Of a stretch of 51,535 nucleotides of DNA, positions 8,527-18,100 are shown piece after piece. The stretch covers positions 1 to 51,535 of the forward strand of contig CAJTJZ010000014.1 of the NCBI GenBank assembly GCA_910576895.1, written 5' to 3'. Every line of letters begins with the position of its first letter. Position 1 is the first letter of the stretch. This stretch comes from an uncultured Lachnospiraceae bacterium. GTDB taxonomy: Bacteria > Bacillota > Clostridia > Lachnospirales > Lachnospiraceae. The translations under genes and the position numbers were made by a program. The notes beneath the pieces are model-generated. The model did not search any database, was not told the DNA's origin, and saw nothing but the letters and a program-made list of their open reading frames with translations.

Positions 8527-8964
8527 TTATTTACAAAGCTCTGCAACTACTTGATTAATTATTTTGCCATCTGCTTTGCCTTTTAACTCTGCCATAACTG
8601 TTTTCATAATCTGTCCCTTATTTTTTGTAGCAATAACATCTGCAAACTTTTCTGTAAGCACAGTTTGTACTTCTTCTTTTGTCATCATACTTGGAGCATA
8701 TTCTTTAATAACATCATAACGCAATTGATATTCTGCTTTTAATTCTCCTCTTTCTGCTGGACAAGTATCAAGCTGTTCCTTTGCAGATTTTAATTCTTTT
8801 AAAATCACACGATCTACTAATTCTTCTGAAATATTTTCTCTTGTTCCTTCATCAATTGCTGCTTTTTTTGCTGCTGAAACAAGAGAAGAAATTGCTTCCT
8901 TTCTTTTCTTATCCTTTGCCTTCATTGCTGCTATCATATCTTTTTGAAGTTGTTCAAACTGCAT
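8527..8964 (-). CDS. yqeY: GatB/YqeY domain protein
   Basis: The 145-residue protein matches the YqeY family along its whole length: an N-terminal helical domain (FEQLQKDMIAAMKAKDKKRKEAIS) and the C-terminal YqeY domain ending in NKGQIMKTVMAELKGKADGKIINQVVAELCK. The C-terminal domain is shared with the GatB subunit of tRNA-dependent amidotransferase and is thought to contact tRNA, but the role of free YqeY is not established. The start is fixed by AAAGGAGG 7-8 bases upstream of the ATG at 8964. It has its own strong promoter (9053-9081). Confidence 0.92.
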   Translation of the reverse strand: MQFEQLQKDMIAAMKAKDKKRKEAISSLVSAAKKAAIDEGTRENISEELVDRVILKELKSAKEQLDTCPAERGELKAEYQLRYDVIKEYAPSMMTKEEVQTVLTEKFADVIATKNKGQIMKTVMAELKGKADGKIINQVVAELCK

Positions 8965-9052
8965 AAAAAAACCTCCTTTTTTCGTGTACTTGCTATTTTT
9001 CATCTTCCAATACCTATAAAAAATCTGCAACTACTTTTTATAAACCATTCCA

Positions 9053-9081
9053 ATTATAGCACCTAAAGAATTAGAATACAA
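9053..9081 (-). promoter_or_regulatory. yqeY promoter
   Basis: On the minus strand a -35 box TTGTAT (9081-9076), a 17-bp spacer and a -10 box TATAAT (9058-9053) preceded by TGC give a near-consensus promoter with an extended -10. Transcription would start near 9046, leaving an untranslated leader of about 80 bases. Confidence 0.7.
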
Positions 9082-9146
9082 TTCTTTTTCTATTTTTTAT
9101 ACTATAAGTTGCAACCATTTCTTTCTATTTTTCTTTGGGAAATAAA

Positions 9147-9668
9147 TTATTTCAAATTTATCGTATTTCTTTCTGCCAGTCTTAATACTGCAATTACTGG
9201 CATAATTAAAATTCCACAGAAAAAATTACTAACACCATGCATAAAATCCCATGGAAGTCCTGCAATAATCCAAGCGATCATTTTCTGAAAATTAAATCCA
9301 AAGAAAATTGCCTGTACTGGAGCATATAATGTTCCAAAGAAAAAACCATGCATAGCACATACAAACATATAAACAATCGGTTGTATCTTTTTTGGCATAT
9401 TTTTTGGAAGAAGCATTACTACTGCCCAAAGAACAGTCCATATATAAAGATAAGGAATCCACCAAGTTGCGAAACCATGAAAAGCTCCTTGAATGAATAC
9501 ATAAATATAAATTGGATATAAGGCTTTTTTTCTATAAACAACAGTAAAAGCAATGGTAAATACACCAAGCAAATGAATATTTGGTGCAAACTCCATAATG
9601 ATTTTAGAAACATACATAATAGCCCCAAGCATTGCAAATACTGTCATTTCTCTTGTTTTAAGTTTCAT
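9147..9668 (-). CDS. ECF transporter S component (substrate unknown)
   Basis: The 173-residue protein is almost entirely membrane-embedded, with about six helices, and begins with the MTVFAMLGAIMYVSKIIMEF segment. This carries the small-residue pattern through which S components dock on the EcfT subunit. S components are small substrate-binding membrane proteins of vitamin and cofactor importers. No EcfA, EcfA' or EcfT gene is adjacent, so it would share a genome-wide energizing module (group II). Its ATG overlaps the stop of the upstream DUF4430 lipoprotein gene by 4 bases, and metF lies upstream of that. A corrinoid, a folate-related compound or another cofactor is a context-based guess; the sequence does not name the substrate. 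Confidence 0.7.
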   Translation of the reverse strand: MKLKTREMTVFAMLGAIMYVSKIIMEFAPNIHLLGVFTIAFTVVYRKKALYPIYIYVFIQGAFHGFATWWIPYLYIWTVLWAVVMLLPKNMPKKIQPIVYMFVCAMHGFFFGTLYAPVQAIFFGFNFQKMIAWIIAGLPWDFMHGVSNFFCGILIMPVIAVLRLAERNTINLK

Positions 9669-10192
9669 CCTTTTTGCATCCGAAAGGAATATTGATCCCC
9701 TTCTATAATTTTTGTAGAGTCAACACCTGTATCTGCATATTCATCATTAATATAAAATGCCCAATATATACCATCTTTATCATAATCTGCTGTAATCCCA
9801 TTCACTGTTTTTACATAAAGACCATATTCGCTATCATCTCCATCAATTAATTCTAATTCTAGTAATGCTTCTCCTACCGTTTCTTTCTCTGTGTGAATTT
9901 CAAATATGGTTTCTTCTTCCTCTTTATCTACCACAGTAAAAGAAAAGATAGTATCTCCTTCTCCTAATACAGTAGTAATTTTATCTGAATCTACATTATC
10001 TACTTTTTTTTCTTTTTTATCTATAGTATCCTCTTTTTGCTGTTCTTTCTGTTGGTTATCTTGTTGTTTTTCCTCTTGTTGAACGAAGGATTCCTCCTTC
10101 TTTGTATTTCCATTGCATCCTGTTGTAACTATCATAGCTGCAATAAATAATATACAAAGCGATACCAATGTTTTACTCCACTTTTTTTGCAT
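9665..10192 (-). CDS. Lipoprotein with C-terminal DUF4430 (transcobalamin-like) domain
   Basis: The 175-residue protein has a type II signal peptide with lipobox VTTGC, so the mature N-terminus is lipid-anchored outside the cell. A linker rich in Gln, Lys and Glu follows (about residues 30-70). The C-terminal ~100 residues have the DUF4430 pattern: TVGEALLELEL, KTVNGITADYDKDGIYWAFYI and the closing IIEGDQYSFRMQKG. DUF4430 is related to the C-terminal domain of transcobalamin-type proteins and is often exported. The 4-base overlap with the S component gene suggests the two act together, the lipoprotein perhaps capturing substrate for the membrane protein; this is inference. The ribosome binding site AAAGGAG is well placed. 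Confidence 0.75.
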   Translation of the reverse strand: MQKKWSKTLVSLCILFIAAMIVTTGCNGNTKKEESFVQQEEKQQDNQQKEQQKEDTIDKKEKKVDNVDSDKITTVLGEGDTIFSFTVVDKEEEETIFEIHTEKETVGEALLELELIDGDDSEYGLYVKTVNGITADYDKDGIYWAFYINDEYADTGVDSTKIIEGDQYSFRMQKG

Positions 10193-10205
10193 TTTTTACT
10201 CCTTT

Positions 10206-11060
10206 TTATAACTGTTTTAGTAATTCTGCCATAGCTTTTGGTCGATTCATTGTATAAATATGAATACCATCTACTCCATGTTTCTTTAAGCCATAAATCT
10301 GTTCTGCTGCATACGCAATTCCTGCTTTCCTCATATCTTCTGGATGATCTCCATAACGTGCTACCATATCGGTAAATGCTTTTGGCAAAGAAGCACCTGA
10401 TAATTTTACGCTTGTCCCTAGTTGTTTTGCAGATGTAATTGGCATAATTCCTGCACAAATAGGAACTGTAATTCCCATTTTGATAGTACGTTCTAAAAAG
10501 CGATAAAAAGTATCATTACAGAAAAACATTTGTGAAATTAAAAAGCAAACGCCTGCATCTATTTTTTCTTTTAAATGCTCTAAATCACTTTCTATGCTAT
10601 CTGCTTCATAATGTTTTTCTGGATAGCAAGCACCTGCAATTTGCAAGGAAGTATTTTTTTTCAAATAATGAACCATATCAGAAGCATAAAAAAATTCTCT
10701 GCTCTGAAATTGCTCCTCTGTCATTGTTAATGGTCTATCACCACGCAATGCAAGAACATAAGGTATTTTTTCTTTCTCTAATAAATGGCAATTTTTTTCT
10801 AAATCTTGTTTTTTAAATCCAACACAAGTCATATGAGCAATGGTATCAATATTTAATTTATTTTGAATATAGGATGCAATTTCCATTGTTTTTTCAGATT
10901 TAGACCCTCCTGCTCCATAAGTGCAGCTAATAAAATCAGGTTTTAAAACAGCAAGAGCATCTAATTTACTAAAAACATCTTGAAATTCATCTTCTTTTTT
11001 TGGTGGAAAAACCTCAAAAGAAATGCTTGTTTTCGTTTTATTTAATAAATCCTTAATCAT
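10206..11060 (-). CDS. metF: Methylenetetrahydrofolate reductase
   Basis: The 284-residue protein matches MetF from end to end. It has the N-terminal SFEVFPPKKEDEF with the catalytic Glu, SCTYGAGGSKSEKT, the folate/flavin region HMTCVGFKK, LALRGDRP, CYPEKH and FLISQMFF. It reduces 5,10-methylene-THF to 5-methyl-THF, which feeds methionine synthesis. The length is typical of the bacterial flavin-containing form. The gene lies 24 bases downstream of the hemerythrin gene and 13 bases upstream of the DUF4430 lipoprotein gene, so these are probably co-transcribed. I saw no cobalamin, SAM or THF riboswitch in the short gap before it. Confidence 0.95.
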   Translation of the reverse strand: MIKDLLNKTKTSISFEVFPPKKEDEFQDVFSKLDALAVLKPDFISCTYGAGGSKSEKTMEIASYIQNKLNIDTIAHMTCVGFKKQDLEKNCHLLEKEKIPYVLALRGDRPLTMTEEQFQSREFFYASDMVHYLKKNTSLQIAGACYPEKHYEADSIESDLEHLKEKIDAGVCFLISQMFFCNDTFYRFLERTIKMGITVPICAGIMPITSAKQLGTSVKLSGASLPKAFTDMVARYGDHPEDMRKAGIAYAAEQIYGLKKHGVDGIHIYTMNRPKAMAELLKQL

Positions 11061-11084
11061 AATCTATTATTCTATCCTTTCTAA

Positions 11085-11912
11085 TTACTCCTGAACAACT
11101 GGTATCTTTTTATCCATTTTAAGAATATGATTAAGTAGCCACTGCGTCAAAAATTCTAATAATTCATTTAAACTTTCCTGTTGATTTGCATCAATATCCT
11201 CCAAGTCGATTTCAGCTAAATGATCTATGTAAACAATATGTGCCTTTTTTTGTGCTGGAAGCCCTTGATAATGAATACGTTCCATATAATCTTCTTCATC
11301 TTTAAAATGATAGATAGCATAATCCTTAAGTTCTCTTAGAAGCCTTACAATCTCATCATATTTATCTGGAATAAATTCATCTTTAATTAAATTGCCTACT
11401 TCATCAATAATACGAAATAATTCTTTATGTTCTTCATCAACTAGAGAAATCCCTGTTTTAAATTCATCTGTAAAAACTCCTGTATACTTTACTTCCAAAT
11501 TATTTTCTTCTTTTGGTTCAAGCTTTCCAATCATACTATCACAGGCAATAATATGACGATACAACCATTTTAATAAAAAAACTAAAAGTTCATCTAATGT
11601 TTTTTCTTGATTTTCACTCATTCCTGTAATATTCAATTCATCCATTCTATGAGTAAAAAAAGCATGCTGCCGCTTCTGATATTCTAATTCTGGGTGGCGA
11701 ATCTTTTCCATATATTCTTCTTCGTGTTTAAAATGTGTTGCTGCATAATGATTAAGTTGTGCAATAATAGACTGAATATGATCATATTTATCTTCTATCA
11801 ATTCATTTTCCAGTAAATTATGAGCTTCCTCTATCAAGCGAAACAACTCTCTGTGTTCATTATCAATTTCCTCCACTCCAATCAAACAAGCATTTGTAAA
11901 TTGGTATCTCAT
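11085..11912 (-). CDS. Tandem bacteriohemerythrin (two hemerythrin domains)
   Basis: The 275-residue protein is two hemerythrin domains in a row (about 1-130 and 143-275). Each carries the expected diiron ligands: His in DNEHREL / DEEHKEL, HxxxE in HFKHE / HFKDE, and HxxxxD in HIIACD / HILKMD. The HxxxH pair is altered in both: the first His is Gln, giving QKRQH and QKKAH. Hemerythrins bind O2 or sense redox state through a carboxylate-bridged diiron site; the Gln substitution may change the iron geometry. No signal peptide is present, so it is cytoplasmic. The start has AAAGGAGG 7 bases upstream. In an anaerobe it may protect against oxygen, but that is inference. Confidence 0.9.
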   Translation of the reverse strand: MRYQFTNACLIGVEEIDNEHRELFRLIEEAHNLLENELIEDKYDHIQSIIAQLNHYAATHFKHEEEYMEKIRHPELEYQKRQHAFFTHRMDELNITGMSENQEKTLDELLVFLLKWLYRHIIACDSMIGKLEPKEENNLEVKYTGVFTDEFKTGISLVDEEHKELFRIIDEVGNLIKDEFIPDKYDEIVRLLRELKDYAIYHFKDEEDYMERIHYQGLPAQKKAHIVYIDHLAEIDLEDIDANQQESLNELLEFLTQWLLNHILKMDKKIPVVQE

Positions 11913-11966
11913 TTCTTTTTCCTCCTTTAATTTTTTAAGAATAAAATAATAAAATATTTTATTTAT

Positions 11967-12000
11967 AACAATAGGTTTGCTAACAAGGCAATCTATTGTT
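11967..12000. terminator. Stem-loop at the 3' end of the EamA transporter gene
   Basis: AACAATAG (11967-11974) pairs with CTATTGTT (11993-12000), an 8-bp perfect stem with an 18-base loop that includes the stop codon of the transporter gene. On the minus strand it is followed by A/T-rich sequence rather than a clean T-run, so it may be a weak terminator or an mRNA-stabilising 3' structure. Confidence 0.35.
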
Positions 12001-12856
12001 TTTTGTTATTTAAAAAGAACATAGCAAGTGCCATAGCACAAATTACAATATATCCAAAAATACTATAACCATCTGGCACTTGATGAAATAATAAAAATCC
12101 AATTAGTGCTGAAAAAATAATTTGCGAATAATCATAAACAGAAATCTCTTTTGCTGGTGCATGAAAATATGCTGCTGTAATAGAAAACTGTCCAAATGCT
12201 GCTGCAAGTCCTGCTCCTAACAACATAAGTATTTGTTTTCCTGTCATTGGTGCAAATGAAAAAATTAGATAGGGCAATGTTATTAGACAGGAAAAACCAG
12301 AAAAGAAAAATACAATAAAAGGCCCTTTTTCTCCTCTCTGCCCTAAAATTCTTACCATAGTATAAGCAATTCCTGCACCCATACCACCACATAATCCAAT
12401 GAAGGCTGGAATCACATCTAAATTAGAAAATGTCGGTTTAATAATAAATAAACTTCCAAGAAAAGCAGTGATAACAATTATTGCCTGTTTCCATGATAAT
12501 GTTTCTCCTAAAATCAACCAAGAAAATAATAATACAAAAAATGGTGACATTTTATTTAACATAGATGCATCTGCTAATACTAAATGATCAATTGCATAAA
12601 AATTACATAAAATTCCAATTGTTCCAAATAAGGAACGCAGAATAAAATATTTCATATTTCCTTTTTTTATAGAAAATCCAATTTGATTTTTCCATAAAAG
12701 AATAAGTGCAAAAAAGAATGCTACCAGATTTCTAAAAAAACTCTTTTGTATGGAAGGTAACTCTCCGGCAAGCTTTACCATGGTATTCATAATAGCAAAA
12801 CAAAACGATGATAAAATAATATAAATAATTCCTTTATATTTTTCATCTAATTTCAT
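11993..12856 (-). CDS. EamA/DMT-family membrane transporter
   Basis: The 287-residue protein has the ten-helix, two-repeat layout of the drug/metabolite transporter superfamily. The first repeat begins GIIYIILSSFCFAIMNTMVKL and the second begins near VIPAFIGLCGGMGAGIAYTMVRIL; both end with LGETLS / FHQVPDG-like turns typical of EamA domains. Such proteins usually export metabolites; the substrate is unknown. Its start overlaps the asparaginase stop by 4 bases, so the two are translationally coupled, and a link with aspartate or amino acid metabolism is possible but unproven. Confidence 0.85.
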   Translation of the reverse strand: MKLDEKYKGIIYIILSSFCFAIMNTMVKLAGELPSIQKSFFRNLVAFFFALILLWKNQIGFSIKKGNMKYFILRSLFGTIGILCNFYAIDHLVLADASMLNKMSPFFVLLFSWLILGETLSWKQAIIVITAFLGSLFIIKPTFSNLDVIPAFIGLCGGMGAGIAYTMVRILGQRGEKGPFIVFFFSGFSCLITLPYLIFSFAPMTGKQILMLLGAGLAAAFGQFSITAAYFHAPAKEISVYDYSQIIFSALIGFLLFHQVPDGYSIFGYIVICAMALAMFFLNNKKQ

Positions 12857-13944
12857 GAAAATCCCTTCTTAAACAATACATTTCTTGGTATAACCGTTTG
12901 ATTATATGCAATTAATACCTTCATATATGCCATTTCTGGTGAAATATGATACATTGCTTTTCCAAGTCCGCTTTTTAATAATAAATCATTTGTTTCATAT
13001 AAATGTTTTACATCTTCTTTTAAACCTGCAAAATAAAGATCAATTCCTAACGTTTTACAATAATTTGCAAAGGTAAGAACATTATATTTCTTATTCTCCT
13101 GTTTTTGTTCCTTTACATATGCTGTACCAGAATGATACAAGTAATGAACAACTGCTCGAATATTTGTGTGTTCTAATGCAAGCAAGTCATAACGAAGTCC
13201 GGGATAAGGACGCAAAAAAAGAATTTCCTGTTCTATATGAAGATCAAAAATCTTTTTATCATTACAAAGTTCTCTTTCTTTCTGAAATATGGTACAAACT
13301 CCATGTTCTATTTTTCCAAGAGCCTGTCCAGAATAAGAAGAAAAACAATCTCTGCAAGTATCTGCTTCTAAAAGTTCTGATGCAGAAAATAAATTTCCAT
13401 TGATAGAGCTATTATCTACTATTCGATTTTGCCAAATCGTAAAAACACCTTGCAATTTTCCATATCGAATAAAATCTACAGCATCTGAAAAATTCTTTAA
13501 TCCATTACTTCTTCTATCAGAAAGTGGATAATCTGCTGCTGTTAAAACAAGAGGAATCTCTATAAAAGAAAATGTGACAGCAAGAAAAGCTGCCGTATAT
13601 GACAGAGTATCACTTCCATGAGTTACAATAATACCATCATAAGGCAAGTTCTGCTTTTGCAATGTTCTTTTTTTATTTTCTTCCCTTACCTCTACCGCAT
13701 TTTTACCAAGTCCCAATTTTTCTAAAATACCATAATAAATTTGTTCTAAAAATTTTGGCTCACTGCATTCGCTTAATATTCGCACAGGTTCTATAATATC
13801 AAATTCTGGAAATTCTTTTGTATTTTCTATACTTTCCCGATATTTTTCTAAAATAGCATAAGGAGAATTGCCAGAAATTCCCAAAACATTATCTTTTACT
13901 ACGGTAGAGATTGTTCCTCCTGTCAATACCAGCAATAGTTTCAA
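12853..13944 (-). CDS. L-asparaginase family protein
   Basis: The protein shows the two active-site signatures of the asparaginase/glutaminase family: LLVLTGGTIST at the N-terminus (nucleophilic Thr) and VTHGSDTLSYTAAFL around residue 110, with the Thr-Asp of the second catalytic triad. It would hydrolyse asparagine to aspartate and ammonia. No signal peptide is seen, so it is cytoplasmic. I choose the TTG at 13944 (363 residues) because GGGAGG lies 7 bases upstream of it; an ATG at 13959 and a TTG at 13962 lie at or before that site and lack one of their own. The C-terminal ~100 residues diverge from the model enzymes, so substrate preference is uncertain. Confidence 0.85.
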   Translation of the reverse strand: MKLLLVLTGGTISTVVKDNVLGISGNSPYAILEKYRESIENTKEFPEFDIIEPVRILSECSEPKFLEQIYYGILEKLGLGKNAVEVREENKKRTLQKQNLPYDGIIVTHGSDTLSYTAAFLAVTFSFIEIPLVLTAADYPLSDRRSNGLKNFSDAVDFIRYGKLQGVFTIWQNRIVDNSSINGNLFSASELLEADTCRDCFSSYSGQALGKIEHGVCTIFQKERELCNDKKIFDLHIEQEILFLRPYPGLRYDLLALEHTNIRAVVHYLYHSGTAYVKEQKQENKKYNVLTFANYCKTLGIDLYFAGLKEDVKHLYETNDLLLKSGLGKAMYHISPEMAYMKVLIAYNQTVIPRNVLFKKGFS

Positions 13945-13983
13945 TTTTCTGCCTCCCATCAATAATTTCTACTTCTTTATTCT

Positions 13984-15057
13984 TTAAAGATTTTGAAAAG
14001 AAATTTGTTCCCAAAGTTTTTTTCCAATTTCTACTTTATAATCTTTTGACCAAGCAGTATAAGACTCTGAGAATACTTGTTCCTGCTGTGCTTCAATCAT
14101 TTTCTCTTTTTTTGCTCTTGTTGCATCTTCATCAAAATCATTAACACAATAGAGAACAAAATAGCCTTGCTTTGTTTCTAAAATCTTACTAATTTTCCCC
14201 GTTTTCATTGTAAGCCCTTGTGTTAAAATCTTCTTTGGCAATTTTTTTATTTTTTCATCTTCTTGTTGTTCCTTTACTTCCTTTGACAAATCCATTTTAC
14301 CATAAGTCAATTCATAATCTTCTAAATCAGAATTTGCATCTGCAAAATTTCCAAAATCTGTTGCAAGCTCTGCCTGCTTTCTTAATTTCTGTATTCGCTT
14401 TTTTGCTGATTTTTTTTCTTTTTCCTTTGTAATGTTTACTTTTTTCCCATTACGGTCAGTTCCCTCTAATAATACCACAAAATATTGAATGGTTGCCTGT
14501 TTTACATCTTCATCAGAAATACTAGTGTCCACTACAAGTGTTGTTTTATCATACATTTTTTCTGCAAGACGATTATCCTTATAAACATTTTCTATAAATT
14601 CTTCCGTTAATCCATATTTTTTAATATCATTACTTGTAATTCCTGCAAGATAATCCTTTGCCTGTTTAGAAATTTCTGATAATTCATCCTCTGTCAGCTC
14701 TACATTTTCCTTTTCTGCCTGCTGTACAATAATTTTTATTTGTGTAATATTCTCTATAATTTCTTCTTTTGCATACTCTCCAAAATTTTTTTCCTCATTC
14801 CATGAAAAATCCCAAATTTCTTCTCCAAATCCTGTTTCATAACGCTCTTTCATTTGGTACATATAAATCAATGCTTCCCGATAAGTCACACCAACATTAT
14901 TTACCCGCATAATAACGGAATCCATTGCAAGTTCTCCCTCTGTCTGTACCTTTACTTCCTGTTTTTCCTTTTCTAAAAACGGAATGGTGCAGCCTGTGAT
15001 AGAAACCATAATAAGGACAAATGCAATGCAGATTTTTTTCTTTAACTGCAATTTCAA
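13984..15057 (-). CDS. PrsA/SurA-like peptidyl-prolyl isomerase lipoprotein
   Basis: The protein starts with a type II signal peptide (KKKICIAFVLIMVSITGC, lipobox SITGC). It continues with a SurA_N-like helical region, MRVNNVGVTYREALIYMYQMKERYE. A rotamase-like domain follows (about 200-330), ending KTGKISKILETKQGYFVLYCVNDF, the pattern of parvulin domains (G-x-I-S-x-x-x-x-x-x-x-G-Y-x-x). It probably helps fold exported proteins at the outer face of the membrane. The predicted start is the TTG at 15057, placed 7 bases after GGAGG; an upstream ATG at 15075 precedes that site. It follows mfd by about 70 bases that contain a strong palindrome. Confidence 0.75.
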   Translation of the reverse strand: MKLQLKKKICIAFVLIMVSITGCTIPFLEKEKQEVKVQTEGELAMDSVIMRVNNVGVTYREALIYMYQMKERYETGFGEEIWDFSWNEEKNFGEYAKEEIIENITQIKIIVQQAEKENVELTEDELSEISKQAKDYLAGITSNDIKKYGLTEEFIENVYKDNRLAEKMYDKTTLVVDTSISDEDVKQATIQYFVVLLEGTDRNGKKVNITKEKEKKSAKKRIQKLRKQAELATDFGNFADANSDLEDYELTYGKMDLSKEVKEQQEDEKIKKLPKKILTQGLTMKTGKISKILETKQGYFVLYCVNDFDEDATRAKKEKMIEAQQEQVFSESYTAWSKDYKVEIGKKLWEQISFQNL

Positions 15058-15098
15058 ATTATATCCTCCATTCATAACGCTACTTATGAGTTATTTAT

Positions 15099-15132
15099 TA
15101 TACTAAGCGGTCAAGCCTTGACCGCTAGTATA
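15099..15132. repeat. 34-bp palindrome at the mfd stop codon (copy 1 of a family)
   Basis: TATACTAAGCGGTCAAG and CTTGACCGCTAGTATA pair over 16 bases with one bulged A and almost no loop. The element includes the mfd stop codon (15125-15127). It has no T-run, so it is not a standard intrinsic terminator. Related palindromes occur at 26291-26326 and 47826-47861. Confidence 0.6.
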
Positions 15133-18100
15133 ACAGCTCCTTAGTATCAAGCCGTAATTTATTTAATTCTAATAAAAACTCTTCCATCTTTTTTAAAATA
15201 GTTTCATTATCAAGCATTTCTTCTTCTGCCTTCTTTTGTTCTACTTCTTTTTTTATTGGTACTTTTCTTTGCAGGGTATGCCCTGCCATAGAATACGCAT
15301 GAGCCATATTTCTATTTTCATATCGAACAGTACGAACAGCCGATTTTTTTACTACTTGTGATTTCTCTATCTGTTCTTTCCCATGAAGCGAATAGGTAAA
15401 TACTGGTTGTTCTTTTTTTTGTCCAAGTTTTAATTTTCCCTGATAAGCAGCAATTAATTCTGGAAATTTTGATGCATCTAATCTTGCTTGGGAATGAAAA
15501 TAAAATTCTATAATCGTTCCTCTTTGCTGAATTTGTATAATCCATGCCTGATGTGCCAATGATTTTAAATAAGCTGCCATCAATAAATTTGTAACTGCAG
15601 TTTTTGGCGTTCCAAAACGATCGGTTAATTCATCTTGAAGATCTATTAATTCTTCCCGATTTGTTATATTGGCAATCCTTTTATACATATCAAGCTTTTG
15701 AAACTCACTTTTAATATAAGAAGATGGAATATAGGCATCCATTTCCAGATCAACCATAGTTTCAAATTCACTTAATTCTTCTGTTTGCTCTCCCTTTAAG
15801 GTAAGTACCGCATCATTTAACATTTTACAATATAAGTCATATCCAACTGCTTCCATATGCCCATGCTGCTGTACGCCAAGCAAACTTCCTGCTCCACGAA
15901 TTTCCAAATCACGCATTGCAATTTTAAATCCTGAACCAAGATCGGTAAATTCTCGAATTGCTTTTAATCGCTTTTCTGCAACTTCCCGAAGCATTTTATC
16001 GCGTTTATACATAAGAAAAGCATAAGCAGTACGATTTGATCTTCCAACACGTCCACGAAGCTGATAAAGCTGAGAAAGCCCCATTTGATCTGCATTATCA
16101 ATAATCATTGTATTTACATTAGAGATATCTAGTCCTGTTTCAATAATCGTTGTTGCAACTAAAACATCAATTTCCCCATTAATAAATTCAAACATAATTT
16201 TTTCTAATTCACGCTCACTCATCTGCCCATGTGCAAAAGCAACATTAGCATCTTTTACAAGCCTTGCTACCATATTGGCTGTTTCTACAATAGAGTTTAC
16301 CCGATTATAAACATAATACACCTGTCCCTTTCTAGCTAATTCCCGATTAATTGCCTCTCTTATCACTTCTTCATTATGTTCCATTACATACGTTTGAATT
16401 GGCAGACGATCAACAGGAGGTTCTTCTAATACGCTCATATCCCGGATTCCAATAAGACTCATATGCAATGTTCTTGGAATTGGTGTTGCTGATAAAGAAA
16501 GTACATCCACATCTTGTTTCATCTGTTTAATTTTCTCTTTATGTGTTACACCAAAACGCTGTTCTTCATCAATCACAAGAAGTCCCAGATTTTTATATAC
16601 AATATCTTTTGATAAAAGGCGATGTGTCCCAATGACAATATCAACCTCTCCTGATTTTAAACCTGCAATAACCTTTCTTTGTTGTGCTGGTGTACGAAAT
16701 CTTGACATCATCTCAATATGCAGAGGATAATCTTTCATTCTTTGTATAAAGGTGTTATAATGCTGCTGTGCAAGAATTGTTGTTGGCACAAGATAAACAA
16801 CCTGCTTACTATCTTGTACTGCTTTAAAAGCTGCACGAATTGCCACTTCTGTCTTTCCAAAGCCAACATCTCCGCAAATCAAGCGATCCATAATTTTATC
16901 GCTTTCCATATCCTTTTTTGTCGCTTCAATCGCTGCTATTTGATCTTGTGTTTCCTCATAAGGAAATAATTCTTCAAATTCTGTCTGCCAAATCGTATCT
17001 GCACTAAATTGATATCCTTTTTTTGACTGTCTTATGGCATAAAGCTTTACTAATTCTCCTGCTACTTCCTTTACTGCTGCACGAACACGTGTTTTTGTTG
17101 TTTTCCACTCTTTTGAATTTAACTTATTTAATTTTGGTTGTCTTGCCTGTGAACCTGCAAATTTTTGTACCGTTTCAAAATTTGCAGCCGGAACATATAA
17201 AACACCACCATCACCATATTCAATTTTCATATAATCTTTTGCTGTATGATCGGTTTCAATCTTTTCAATTCCTCGATAAATACCAATTCCATGATTTTCA
17301 TGTACAACAAAATCCCCCACATTCAAATCGTGGAAGCTTTGAATTGTCCGTCCTTCATATTGTTTCTTTTTTCTTTTTTTCTTTTGTGTTCCAAAAATGT
17401 CGGTATCTGTAACAACAATAAATTTTAAAAAAGGATATTCAAAACCATGATGAGAATTTCCTGCAATTACCATAATTTCCCCCGGCTTTGGCATTGTTTG
17501 TGGATTTTCCATATAAAATGCAGATAGGTCATAATCTTTTCTTAAATCCTCACTTAACCGCAATGCCCTAGTACGTGATGCCGAAATTAATACGGTTCGA
17601 TATCCCCTTTTTTTTAGATTTTTTAAATCTTCGATTAATAATTCAAAATGATTAATATAATTTGCTACTGATTTTGCATTTACATCATATTTCATAGAAA
17701 TCGAAAATCCATGAATTTTTACATCTAATACAGATAAAAATACAAGTCGTCTTCTTGCAAGTCCTGCCATAATTTGTGTAAAAGAAAACAATACATCTGC
17801 TTGAGACGGAAGAATATACCCATGTTCTAACCTTCCTGTCATTCCCTCTTGAAACTCTAATTCCACAGCGTTTGCCTTTTCCTCAAGCCGTATAAATTCA
17901 TCTAAAAAAATAATTGTTTTTCTATCGCGAAAGTAATCTAAAAAACTTACAACATTCTCTCCAAAAAAATAATGAATATAACTATCTAATCCCATAGAGC
18001 TGCCATAAGCAGATAAGTTTTCCTGAAATTCTTCTACCGTTCTTTCTAATCGTGCTGCCGCTTCTCTTTTTTCTTCTTCTTTTAAAACAAGTACTGCCTT

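Noticed and set aside
11061..11084. Possible cobalamin or SAM riboswitch before metF
   Set aside because: Only 24 bases separate metF from the hemerythrin gene, far too short for either riboswitch.
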